From positions 1 through 32,660 of the forward strand of contig CAIRSA010000322.1 of the NCBI GenBank assembly GCA_903881085.1: a stretch of DNA of 32,660 nucleotides, read 5' to 3'. The DNA comes from an uncultured Acidobacteriia bacterium (GTDB lineage Bacteria; Acidobacteriota; Terriglobia; Bryobacterales; Bryobacteraceae). Under the pieces are notes generated by a model. It made no database searches and was not told the origin of the DNA. It was given only the letters and a program-made list of their open reading frames with translations. The position numbers and the translations under genes are program-made. Below, piece by piece: positions 19,028 to 26,818 of the stretch (the first letter of the stretch is position 1; each line of letters begins with the position of its first letter).

Positions 19028-19139
19028 CATGGCTTATTCAAGACACCCAAAGCCGAACGCCTTAGCGGCGCTGTAGCTGCCCGCCGCCCGTGGGAGCGGG
19101 TATGAGAGTACGCGCGAACCTTGGCCGCAATTGGGACAG

Positions 19140-19244
19140 TCTAACGCGCCCCAGCAGCCCGGCTACTCCACTCCTTCAGTCTCGCCACAGACCGCTTCAC
19201 GTTTTCTTCCCCGGCTACTTCCAACGTAGTGTATCCGTCAAACC
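19140..19244. repeat. Left copy of a direct repeat of at least 105 bp
   Basis: Identical base for base to 32556-32660, in the same orientation. It starts one base beyond the stop codon of the isomerase fragment and covers its last 34 codons. Sequences to the left of the two copies are unrelated. The match runs to the very end of the window, so the repeat may be longer. Confidence 0.95.
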
Positions 19245-19757
19245 CGATCCTCTCCAGCGCATCAACAATCTCTGGAATCCCAACTACACCATCCCCCAGC
19301 GCAATCGTCGCCATTCCGCATCCGAACACTTCACCCCGCCTATCCAGCCACTCCGCGCCCATGTCTTTCCAGTGAACATGCCGGATGCGCTTTCCAAAGC
19401 GCCGGATGAACTCCAGCGGCTCGCCTCCGCCCAGCCAGCTATTACCGGTGTCGAGGCAAATCCCGACCGACTCACGATGACCCAGCAGTTCCAGCAGCTC
19501 CGCCATCCCCTCCACCGAATCCGTTACGATCCCGTGCGGTTCCAGCAGTAGTTCTACCCCCAGTTCCTCCGCCCATTGCACGGGAACGTGCAGTTTCTCC
19601 CGGATCGCAAACCTCCGCTGTTCCGCCGTCAGCCCGTGGCATCCTAAGCAAGCAACATCCCAAGCGGCGGCTGTCACACGAATTGCATGCCCCCTCCGTT
19701 CGGACGAACTGGCATCGATCAGGGAACTTATCCGGGCCATCTGCGTTGCACGTTGCA
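19141..19757 (-). pseudogene. 5'-truncated sugar-phosphate isomerase/epimerase (xylose isomerase-like TIM barrel)
   Basis: The open frame gives a C-terminal part of about 200 aa. Recognisable family stretches are CHGLTAEQRRFAIREKL, VELLLEPHGIVTDSVEGM, GICLDTGNSWLGGG, RIRHVHWKDMGAEW and TTLEVAGEENVKRSV, with metal-site-type acids and His (LLEPHG, DTGNSW, HVHWKD). Family members are usually about 270-300 aa, so roughly 80-90 N-terminal residues are missing. Upstream the frame stays open but runs antisense through the chemosensory gene ending at 19758 and no longer resembles the family. An ATG at 19740 could start a 199-aa product lacking the first barrel strands, probably inactive. The same 3' end recurs at 32557, so this is best read as a partial duplicate left by insertion or duplication of the chemosensory block. 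Confidence 0.8.
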
Positions 19758-21536
19758 CTAGAAAAACTCTACGTTGTCTCCCATCCCTCCTCCATCCGGT
19801 GAAGCCTTTGATTGTTCGGCAGGCGGGCCGGACGTCGCATTTTGCATAGCGCCCTCGTGTACCTCGTGCTCGGACTGCATAGTGTAGTGCTTGGTGAAGT
19901 CTTTCAAATCCGCGGCATCCGCTCCCGTCTCGTCCAACGGCAAGCCGGAACGAAGTGTTTCTCCAATCTCCTTGAGCGCGGACCGCGCACGGCTCACCGC
20001 TTCGGAGAAGGGCGTGCCAATAGCAAAATTTCTGCATGCGGCCGTCAAGTCTTCGCATAGCCGGTCGCCGCGCGAAACGATCTGTGCGATTTGCGCAAAG
20101 CTCTGAGCGCTCGATGAGTGCATCGCTGCCACCTGCAGCCGCATTCCCTCTAAGTCATTTCCATGATCGCTACCGGCGGCTGGTCCAGCGCCCGCGGACA
20201 AATGGGAAGCCGCCTCACCGATCAAATCCAGGGCATTAATTAAGGATTCCGAGGCAGCTCCGGTTAGAGCGGCTTCCTGCCCCATTTTCCCTGCCAGCGC
20301 GCAGAGCGGATTACCCGCTGTTCCGATTTGAATGGCGCGGATGGCCGCATTGATGGCCATGATCCGCACTTGGTTCTCGATAGCATTAATTTCCAGGATA
20401 GGCCCGCGAACTTCGCCGATGGTTCCGGTTAGACTTTCGCTCGTAACTCGCGCGGCGGATTCCGCGTCGGCGCAATGGCTGAGGCTGGCCAGGATGATGG
20501 TGCAACCCGCTTCCATTTGCATGCGCAATGATTCGTTATTATCAGGGCTGCTGCCGGAAAGTTCCAGACTCCCTTGCGCCATATCCTTGACGCTGCCGGC
20601 GATATGTTGCAGGTTTTGCAGGATGAGACCGACGGAAGCGGAAAACTTTTCCTCCGCATGCGCGAGTTGCAACGATTGGAGTGCGAGCACATTCACGGCC
20701 CCGCGTCTGCCGTTCCAGGCACCGGCTTTTCCGCCCTCCGCCTCTGCATGGAGAAGCCGCAGAATTTCAATGACATGCTCCACCTGTTGCCGCGTAAGGT
20801 CATGGAATTGAATTGATACGATCAGTTTGTTGAATGCGCTTGAAATGGCAGCGTATTGATTTCCAAGTCTCACTGAGGAATCGTAGGCCTGGTCATGGAT
20901 GTCCCGAATAGCGGAAACCCCCATCCTCACAGAGGGCAGGTCTTGGGCTAGGCCAGCTTCAAGGGCTGAGATCTTCAACATCGCCAGTTCGATCGGCGGC
21001 AACAGCAACTCCGAGGCCTCGATTGCGCATTTCACCCTGGATCGCACATTGTCAGCCATTAAACGCACATCTTCAACCAGGTTTGCGAACTCAACATTGG
21101 TGCTGTTCAGCCGTGCGGTTTCGATTCTGGTTAACAGACAAATAGCATCGAAGGTCCTGGCGGTGCTCTCGAATCCTGACAGCGTTTGAGTCAGGCTGCA
21201 AGCCTCGCCGCGCATCCCAACCAAGAGGCCAGTTCTGTCCGCATAGCGCTCCGTCATCCCAATGAAACGGTCCAGTGCGGTTGTCAGCGCCCTGGCCTTT
21301 TCTCCGCTCTCCTCCTGGTTCATCAACGCCGCCAAATCAGACGAGATCGTGTTGGCGGCCTCGATGAAACCACTCAGTTCCCCACCAATCTGCAAGAAGT
21401 CCTGCTCCGTGTGCTGGTTCAAATGATCCAGGTCGGCAATCACTCCAGCCAGCGTTGCACTCCAGCTGCCTGCCCCGAAATTCGCGGGCGCTTCAGCGGA
21501 AATGGCTCTCTCTTTCAACATGCGTTTCAGTTGCAT
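19758..21536 (-). CDS. Chemosensory helical protein with CheZ-like DxxxQ motif and degenerate receptor-like hairpins
   Basis: 592 aa from an ATG that overlaps the cheA stop by 10 bases; longer in-frame starts lie inside cheA. No membrane segment. The protein is almost entirely long helices. Residues about 125-170 (IETARLNSTNVEFANLVEDV) and 385-430 (IMAINAAIRAIQIG, then LAGKMGQEA) recall the tip of a methyl-accepting receptor ([11 protein letters not shown]) but have lost most signature residues. Between them IQFHDLTRQQVEHVI (242-256) matches the CheZ active helix pattern, with D246 and Q250 in the places of D143 and Q147 of enterobacterial CheZ. Such proteins are commonly annotated simply as methyl-accepting chemotaxis proteins. 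Last gene of the operon, directly after cheA; no CheC, CheX or classical CheZ is present, so a CheY phosphatase role is a reasonable inference. Confidence 0.8.
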   Translation of the reverse strand: MQLKRMLKERAISAEAPANFGAGSWSATLAGVIADLDHLNQHTEQDFLQIGGELSGFIEAANTISSDLAALMNQEESGEKARALTTALDRFIGMTERYADRTGLLVGMRGEACSLTQTLSGFESTARTFDAICLLTRIETARLNSTNVEFANLVEDVRLMADNVRSRVKCAIEASELLLPPIELAMLKISALEAGLAQDLPSVRMGVSAIRDIHDQAYDSSVRLGNQYAAISSAFNKLIVSIQFHDLTRQQVEHVIEILRLLHAEAEGGKAGAWNGRRGAVNVLALQSLQLAHAEEKFSASVGLILQNLQHIAGSVKDMAQGSLELSGSSPDNNESLRMQMEAGCTIILASLSHCADAESAARVTSESLTGTIGEVRGPILEINAIENQVRIMAINAAIRAIQIGTAGNPLCALAGKMGQEAALTGAASESLINALDLIGEAASHLSAGAGPAAGSDHGNDLEGMRLQVAAMHSSSAQSFAQIAQIVSRGDRLCEDLTAACRNFAIGTPFSEAVSRARSALKEIGETLRSGLPLDETGADAADLKDFTKHYTMQSEHEVHEGAMQNATSGPPAEQSKASPDGGGMGDNVEFF

Positions 21537-23860
21537 GCCGATTGCTCCAGCCGTTGGCACTCCATCGCATTCAGCACAAGCACAACGCGCCCATCGCCCA
21601 TGATGGCGGCGCCCTGAAACTCCTTGCACTGGCTCAAGCTGCCGGACAATGGCTTGACCAGTACTTCAACTTCGCTCAGGAATTTGTCGACGACGAGGCC
21701 GTATCTCACAGTTCCGGCTTCTACAATCGCCACGCAGAGTTCCGGCGTCCTGACCGCTGTCAAGCCCAGCATTTCCGCCAGGCTGAAGATGGAATAAGTC
21801 GTGCCACGGACCTCGGCCAGGGTATGTTCCCGGTATTGGTGTGTTTCGACATGCGGCAGTTTAACCATGTCTCGGATGTTACTCAGCGGCAGGATGTATT
21901 CCTCAGCCCCGGCCTGCAACAGAATCCCCTTCGAGATCATAAGGCTGGCCGGCAGTTTGATAAGGAATGTAGTCCCCACCCCAAGCTTCGACCGGATTCC
22001 AATGGTGCCCTGCAGGTTGCGCACGTTGCTGCGCACAACATCCATCCCCACGCCACGGCCTGACACCGCCGTTACCTTCGCCGCGGTAGTCAGCCCTGGC
22101 AGAAAGATCAATTGGAATGCGGCGTCCTCGCTCATTTCCGACGCCGCCTCATGCGTGATCAGGCCCTTCTCCACAGCTTTTTGTTTTAGCGCACCGGCAT
22201 CAATGCCTCGCCCATCGTCGGTCACTTCGATCGCCACGCCGCCAGCCTCCTGGCGGGCGCGCAGAGTCAATTGGCCGATTGCGTTCTTTCCATTCGCCAT
22301 CCGCTCCGTCGGCAACTCCAGACCATGATCCACGGCGTTGCGGATCACGTGAACCAAGGGATCGCCGATCTGCTCGATGATCGTCTTATCCAACTCAATG
22401 CCTTCTCCATCGATCGCAAGTTGGACTTCCTTTCCAAGCGAGCGCGCAAGGTCACGCACAAGGCGCGGAAACCGTTGGAAGACCGTCTTCACCGGCAACA
22501 TCCGAATGGACATAACGCTGGACTGGAGTTCGTCGGCGATGCGCGAGATATTGGAGCCCGCGACTTTCAGATCCTTGGCCACCATGAACGAATCCGCGCC
22601 TCCGTTCAGTTTCTCAATCAGCGTCGGGAATACGCCACGGGCCACTAACAATTCGCCTACAATACGCATCAGGCGATCGAGCTTCTCCTGATCTATGCGA
22701 ATCGTGGAGGGGGCCGCAGCAGCAACCGCCGCCTCTGGAGTATTGGATGGCTCGGGAGCAATCTCCACAACATGCACAGGCGAGAGGCTTGCCAGCACGG
22801 AAACAACAGTCTGATACGAATGGTACAGTTCAGAGGATTTGTTGGCGCTTAAAGCAGAGCCGGCATTCACCGCTACCTCCAGAAGGGCTATCTGCGCCAG
22901 CAACGGTTGCTCAAGCTCGGCGCACTTCCGGTATTGGGCCGCCGCCAAAAACGTCTTGATGGCGCGCAGATAGGTTTCCAGTATAGGCCCGCGGTCCGAA
23001 TCCTCCGTCTCCATGCGCCGGTAGCAGTTGGAAATGATCTCCACGCATTGCGACGTCGTATTCAGAAACGCCGCTTCTCTGCTATCGACTGCCGGTCCGC
23101 CAGAAGGGGGAATGGCGATCTTTTCCACTAGAATCGGATCGCCCGTCTCCTCATCCCGCAAGTGGATCCGAATGCTGCAATCGTCCTCCGCGAAGACGAA
23201 CACTTCCTTAATTTCGGCCTCGCTGCAAGCCGTAATGAGCAGGATCTGCCACCACAGATAGCAATGCTCCGGCTGCAGTGCGGAAAGCGCAGGGATGCCT
23301 TCCGCATGCGCGGTGATCCGAGCAGTGCCAAGTGCCCGCAAATCGTCAAGCAGAGTGACCGGGTCCGCCCCGGAGTAGAACATCTCCAGATTCGGCTTAA
23401 AGGTGATTTCAAAGGTCGACTGCGCCAACCGCACGGGCGGAGGTTTACATCCTGCCGTGCCCGCGGCCTCTTGCGGTGCAGGCAGGAAGCGTACAAAGGC
23501 CTCGGTTGCCTCTACCTCCCCAATAACAAGTTCTTCGCCGGCGGAATTTGCTATGATCAACCGCAGCACGTCGCAGGCCTTCAGTCCGCAGTCAATCAGA
23601 GCAGGCGAGACGGCCAGTTTGCCTTCCCGAGCAAGGTCAAACGCCTCCTCCATCTTGTGCGCAAATCTGGCCAAATGGACAAAGCCTGCCGTTGCGCCCG
23701 AGCCTTTAATTGTATGAATCGCCCGGAACACGCGGTGCACAGCCGCTATGTCATTTGCTTCCTGCTCCAGAGCGAGCAAAGCGGAATCCAGCTCGATCAA
23801 CAGATCCAACGCTTCCGCGCGGAACGCACCGCGCATCTGCTCCATAACGTCGATTGACAT
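21527..23860 (-). CDS. cheA: Chemotaxis histidine kinase CheA
   Basis: 777 aa. The P1 (HPt) domain holds the phosphorylated His49 in FRAIHTIKGSGATAGF. Residues about 150-250 form an extra alpha/beta module (FEITFKPNLEMFYSGADP) in the P2 position, seen in many non-enteric CheA proteins. A linker of low complexity (Ala, Pro) precedes the P3 dimerisation helices (about 390-450). The P4 ATPase shows the N box (HVIRNAVDHGLELP, about 505), DDGRGID and SGRGVGMDVVRSN (about 600). The P5 CheW-like domain fills about 645-770. No receiver is fused. It autophosphorylates under receptor-CheW control and passes phosphate to CheY and CheB. The start overlaps the cheY stop by one base (TGATG). Confidence 0.97.
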   Translation of the reverse strand: MSIDVMEQMRGAFRAEALDLLIELDSALLALEQEANDIAAVHRVFRAIHTIKGSGATAGFVHLARFAHKMEEAFDLAREGKLAVSPALIDCGLKACDVLRLIIANSAGEELVIGEVEATEAFVRFLPAPQEAAGTAGCKPPPVRLAQSTFEITFKPNLEMFYSGADPVTLLDDLRALGTARITAHAEGIPALSALQPEHCYLWWQILLITACSEAEIKEVFVFAEDDCSIRIHLRDEETGDPILVEKIAIPPSGGPAVDSREAAFLNTTSQCVEIISNCYRRMETEDSDRGPILETYLRAIKTFLAAAQYRKCAELEQPLLAQIALLEVAVNAGSALSANKSSELYHSYQTVVSVLASLSPVHVVEIAPEPSNTPEAAVAAAAPSTIRIDQEKLDRLMRIVGELLVARGVFPTLIEKLNGGADSFMVAKDLKVAGSNISRIADELQSSVMSIRMLPVKTVFQRFPRLVRDLARSLGKEVQLAIDGEGIELDKTIIEQIGDPLVHVIRNAVDHGLELPTERMANGKNAIGQLTLRARQEAGGVAIEVTDDGRGIDAGALKQKAVEKGLITHEAASEMSEDAAFQLIFLPGLTTAAKVTAVSGRGVGMDVVRSNVRNLQGTIGIRSKLGVGTTFLIKLPASLMISKGILLQAGAEEYILPLSNIRDMVKLPHVETHQYREHTLAEVRGTTYSIFSLAEMLGLTAVRTPELCVAIVEAGTVRYGLVVDKFLSEVEVLVKPLSGSLSQCKEFQGAAIMGDGRVVLVLNAMECQRLEQSACN

Positions 23861-24222
23861 CAGCGCATCACCTTCTTGACGATCGCCAGCAGTTGCAGCG
23901 GGTCAAACGGCTTCACGATCCAGGCCGTGGCTCCGGCCACCTTCGCTTGCAGTTTCTTTTCCGCATTCGATTCGCTGGTCAGCAACACCACGGGAACAAA
24001 CTTGTATTGCGGCAATGCCCGTAACTGCCGCGTAAACTCCAGGCCATCCATCCGCGGCATGTTAATGTCTGTGAGAATCAGGTTCAATTCCTGGCCCTTC
24101 ATCTTCGACAACGCGTCTTGCCCGTCTACGGCTTCCACAACACTATACCCCGCGCCTTTCAACACCACCGCGACCATCTGCCGCAGGCTCGCCGAATCAT
24201 CCACGGTCAGAATTATTTTCAC
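23860..24222 (-). CDS. cheY: CheY-type response regulator (receiver only), adjacent to cheA
   Basis: 120 aa from a GTG whose first bases overlap the stop of the STAS gene (GTGA, 4 bases); an in-frame ATG 42 bases upstream lies inside that gene and would add a non-receiver leader, so it is rejected. Single receiver domain with acidic pair D8/D9, phospho-acceptor D52 (LTDINMPRMDG), T82 (LLTSES) and K104 (IVKPFDP). All catalytic residues are intact. It lacks an output domain and so should act by binding a target protein. It is fully coupled to its neighbours on both sides: 4-base overlap upstream and 1-base overlap with cheA downstream. Second of two stand-alone CheY proteins in the operon. Confidence 0.93.
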   Translation of the reverse strand: MKIILTVDDSASLRQMVAVVLKGAGYSVVEAVDGQDALSKMKGQELNLILTDINMPRMDGLEFTRQLRALPQYKFVPVVLLTSESNAEKKLQAKVAGATAWIVKPFDPLQLLAIVKKVMR

Positions 24223-24518
24223 TGCCCCTCCAGTCTGGCTGTCAATTCCCGGCCCAAGCCGCACCGGCTCACCGCAGTGCAGAAGATTTCAGATGACTTG
24301 TGAAACGAGACAACGGAGACCGTCTTGCGCAAAGAGCAGAGAACTTGCAGAATGCAGGTATCGATATCTTCCAATCCCAACGTGTCCACCTCAAGCGCGG
24401 AGCAATCATCGGGGATATCGCTGAGCAGGGCGGCCAGCGCTTCGGCGTAGCGGATGGTTACGGCACCTTCCAGTTTCAGGACTTGGGTAGCTTCTACTGT
24501 CTCTAACGAAAACGGCAC
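24219..24518 (-). CDS. STAS-domain protein of the chemosensory operon
   Basis: 99 aa from a GTG with AGGAGA about 8 bases upstream. The pattern fits a STAS (anti-anti-sigma-like) fold: an N-terminal beta pair (TQVLKLEGAVTIRYAEAL), then ALEVDTLGLEDIDTCILQVL, where consensus members read DSSGLQLL, then a strand VSVVSFHKSSE. The usual phospho-acceptor Ser is replaced by Thr (IDTCILQ), which could still be phosphorylated. STAS proteins work in partner switching with HPK-type kinases, or as small sensory scaffolds. It lies between two CheY genes, overlapping the downstream one by 4 bases. No partner anti-sigma kinase or phosphatase is seen nearby, so its role may be specific to this pathway. Confidence 0.75.
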   Translation of the reverse strand: MPFSLETVEATQVLKLEGAVTIRYAEALAALLSDIPDDCSALEVDTLGLEDIDTCILQVLCSLRKTVSVVSFHKSSEIFCTAVSRCGLGRELTARLEGQ

Positions 24519-24543
24519 TGTCCGGTCTCCTTTCCTTTGCTTT

Positions 24544-24921
24544 CTAATTTGCGGCGAGAATCATGCGGATGTTTTCTAGCATCATTTCCGGCGAGGAGGG
24601 CTTGACCATATAGAGGTTGGCGCCGGCCTCAAAACCCCTCGACTTGTCCTTGCCTTCGCTTTCAGTAGACACGATGATGATGGGCAGGGCGCGATATTTT
24701 GCATCGGAGCGCACCCGGCGGATGAATTCGTAGCCATCCATGTTACTCATGTTGATATCGGTCAGCACCAGGTCGCATGGATTGGCGTACAGCTTTTCCA
24801 AGCCGTCGCTGCCGTCCACCGCCGTGATTACCTGGAAGTTAGCCTGCTCCAGAATGTAGGAGTGATAGCTTCTTACAAATTCAGAGTCATCGACAATTAA
24901 GATGTTTTTCGTTTTGTCCAC
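24544..24921 (-). CDS. cheY: CheY-type response regulator (receiver only), following cheR
   Basis: 125 aa, single receiver domain: D11/D12 in LIVDDSEF, phospho-acceptor D55 in LTDINMSNMDG, S85/T86 in IVSTES and K107 in YMVKPSSP. Key residues are complete. The loop after the acceptor (MSNMDGYEF) and the KP-SSP end differ from the other CheY at 23860-24222, so the two are distinct paralogues, probably with different targets or one serving as a phosphate sink. The start lies 4 bases after the cheR stop; the STAS gene follows after 25 bases. Confidence 0.95.
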   Translation of the reverse strand: MDKTKNILIVDDSEFVRSYHSYILEQANFQVITAVDGSDGLEKLYANPCDLVLTDINMSNMDGYEFIRRVRSDAKYRALPIIIVSTESEGKDKSRGFEAGANLYMVKPSSPEMMLENIRMILAAN

Positions 24922-24925
24922 GATA

Positions 24926-25759
24926 TTACTCCTTCACATAAACAAGGTGCGATTCGAACCTCTTCAACTTGAAAGCCGTCGTCGACCGCCCCACGGACTC
25001 TGAGTGCCCCAAAAAGATGTACCCTCCTGGATTGAGTGCGGCATAGAAATGATCCACAACCGCTTTGCGCGACAAATCGTCGAAGTAGATCAGGACATTG
25101 CGGCAGAAAATGAAATCGAAGCCGCGCATGGTCCGCATATCCGTCCGGTCATTCAGGTTCAGATGGCGGCTCTGCACCAGTTCGGCCGTGCGCCGCCTCA
25201 CAACCCACTCTTCGCCTTCCTTGGTCAGGTACTTCTTCAGATACTCCTCTGGCACTTCGCCTACTGACCGTGCTCCATACCGCGCGACTGCGACGTGGCG
25301 GAGCATGTTCTCGTCGATGTCCGTCGCCACAATCTCGCACTGCCAGGATTGCGCCTGTGGGAACACTTCCTGCACAATCATGGCCAGCGTGTACGGCTCC
25401 TCGCCAGAGGAACATCCCGCCGACCAGATGCGCAGGCTGCGCTGCCCGATTGCCTGCTTATTGGAAAGCACTTCCGGCAGGCAGTGATTGGCGAACGCCT
25501 GCAGTTGGTCGTATTCGCGGAACATATAAGTCTCATTGGTGGTCACCAGGTTGGCCAGCGCCTGCATCTCCACTCCGTGCGGATCGGAATAACTGATCAT
25601 GAAGAGGTAATCCGCAGGTTCCTCGATGCCCAGGGCCTCCATCCGTTTTTCAATTCGCTTTTTCAGAAAGTAAATTTTCTTTTCGTCAAAATGCAGGCCC
25701 AGCTTTTGATAGATCTGCTGGCTTAACCGCCTGTATTGTTCAAGAGAGATTTCTGTCAT
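24926..25759 (-). CDS. cheR: Chemoreceptor methyltransferase CheR
   Basis: 277 aa, normal length. An N-terminal helical domain is followed by the family motif TTNETYMFRE (73-82), the SAM-binding loop WSAGCSSGEEPYTLAM (112-127), ATDIDENML, and IFCRNVLIYFD, with the conserved GHSES near the C-terminus. It methylates glutamates on the receptor using S-adenosylmethionine. No TPR extension and no C-terminal pentapeptide-binding feature that I can identify. It begins 9 bases after the HEAT-repeat gene and ends 4 bases before cheY. Confidence 0.97.
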   Translation of the reverse strand: MTEISLEQYRRLSQQIYQKLGLHFDEKKIYFLKKRIEKRMEALGIEEPADYLFMISYSDPHGVEMQALANLVTTNETYMFREYDQLQAFANHCLPEVLSNKQAIGQRSLRIWSAGCSSGEEPYTLAMIVQEVFPQAQSWQCEIVATDIDENMLRHVAVARYGARSVGEVPEEYLKKYLTKEGEEWVVRRRTAELVQSRHLNLNDRTDMRTMRGFDFIFCRNVLIYFDDLSRKAVVDHFYAALNPGGYIFLGHSESVGRSTTAFKLKRFESHLVYVKE

Positions 25760-25768
25760 GTTGTCTCG

Positions 25769-26818
25769 CTAGCAGTTCAGCGCCTGCAGCACATCCTCGT
25801 CCGATTCGGACAACGCTCGCGCCGCCAGCACCTTTTGCAGGCCGGGCGGGGCCATCGCCTGTAGTGCTTCGATCGCTCCCAGCCGGACCAACCGCTCGTA
25901 ACTGGTGAGGCAAGAAGTAAGGAACGGGGTCACGTCATGGACCGGGAACAGGAGACCTAGCGCCCTCACCGCCTGGTACCGGCAGAGCGGTGGATCCCCA
26001 TTGTTCACGATCCCCTCGAAAGTGGGCAGCAGGTCTCCAGCCAAAGATATCTCCGGGTACCGTTGCTGAATTGCAGTCAGCGCACTCAAGATCGCGGGAC
26101 GAAGATTTGCATAACAATCAGGCAGCAAAGCAGCCACTTCGGAGAACTCCGCCGCCGCGCCAAGCGAGCCCATTGCCTTAAGGCAGGAAACCAGAAAGAA
26201 CCCAGGAAGGCCGCGCAGTTCGGGAAAGCGTGTGCGGATGGCAGGCAGCGACAGTTCGTTCCCAATTCCTCCCAACGCTTCCAAACAGGCGCCCACCAGC
26301 ATGGGATGAAATGCCGTACGCAATGTCTCCTCAATCGGCACCCGGAAGTGAGCGGAACGGGTTCGCCCCAGATTCTCCACTGCCGTGATGACGATGTTCG
26401 AGTCCGCATCCTGCAGCGCGGCAGCGTAGATGCCTTCTGCAGCGCTAGTCTCCATTCCACTCAGAACGTCGAGCACTAGCTTTCGCAAGTCTTTGTCCCC
26501 ATGCCGCATCACTTCGGCGAGAAAGGGAACGGAAGCCTCGCCTTTGCGCCGCAGCACTTCCACAGCCTGGTTGCGCAGTTGCGGATCATCGCTGCCAAGC
26601 AGTGAGATACAACCCCTAATCACCCCTTCGCCATCGGTCCTGGTCAGGGCCTGAAATATCGCGTCGCGCACCGCCCGCGATGGCTCCGCTGCAAGCCGGC
26701 CCAGCAGCGCTGGTATGCCGTCCGGAGTGTTCAGATAGCCTATATCCTCGGCCGCATAAATTCGCTCGGCTTCGTCGTGGCAATCCAGCTTTTCCACGTG
26801 TTCTTTGAGACTGCTCAT
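25769..26818 (-). CDS. HEAT-repeat protein of the chemosensory operon
   Basis: About 349 aa. The sequence is a run of HEAT/PBS-lyase-type repeats of about 30 residues, with paired helices and units such as GIPALLGRLAAEPSRAVRDA, DPQLRNQAVEVLRRKGEAS and LGAIEALQAMAPPG. No enzymatic motif, signal peptide or membrane segment. HEAT solenoids bind other proteins. It sits between cheB and cheR with one-base TGATG coupling to cheB (a GTG 3 bases earlier is an alternative start), so its product is likely made in fixed ratio to the adaptation enzymes. A HEAT-repeat protein has been described in the Che7 system of Myxococcus xanthus, so this pairing has precedent. The partner here is unknown; receptor or CheB/CheR are candidates by position. 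Confidence 0.88.
   Translation of the reverse strand: MSSLKEHVEKLDCHDEAERIYAAEDIGYLNTPDGIPALLGRLAAEPSRAVRDAIFQALTRTDGEGVIRGCISLLGSDDPQLRNQAVEVLRRKGEASVPFLAEVMRHGDKDLRKLVLDVLSGMETSAAEGIYAAALQDADSNIVITAVENLGRTRSAHFRVPIEETLRTAFHPMLVGACLEALGGIGNELSLPAIRTRFPELRGLPGFFLVSCLKAMGSLGAAAEFSEVAALLPDCYANLRPAILSALTAIQQRYPEISLAGDLLPTFEGIVNNGDPPLCRYQAVRALGLLFPVHDVTPFLTSCLTSYERLVRLGAIEALQAMAPPGLQKVLAARALSESDEDVLQALNC

Noticed and set aside
19741..20058. N-terminal extension giving a 305-aa isomerase
   Set aside because: The first 106 residues run antisense through the chemosensory gene, are Arg-rich and show no barrel features.
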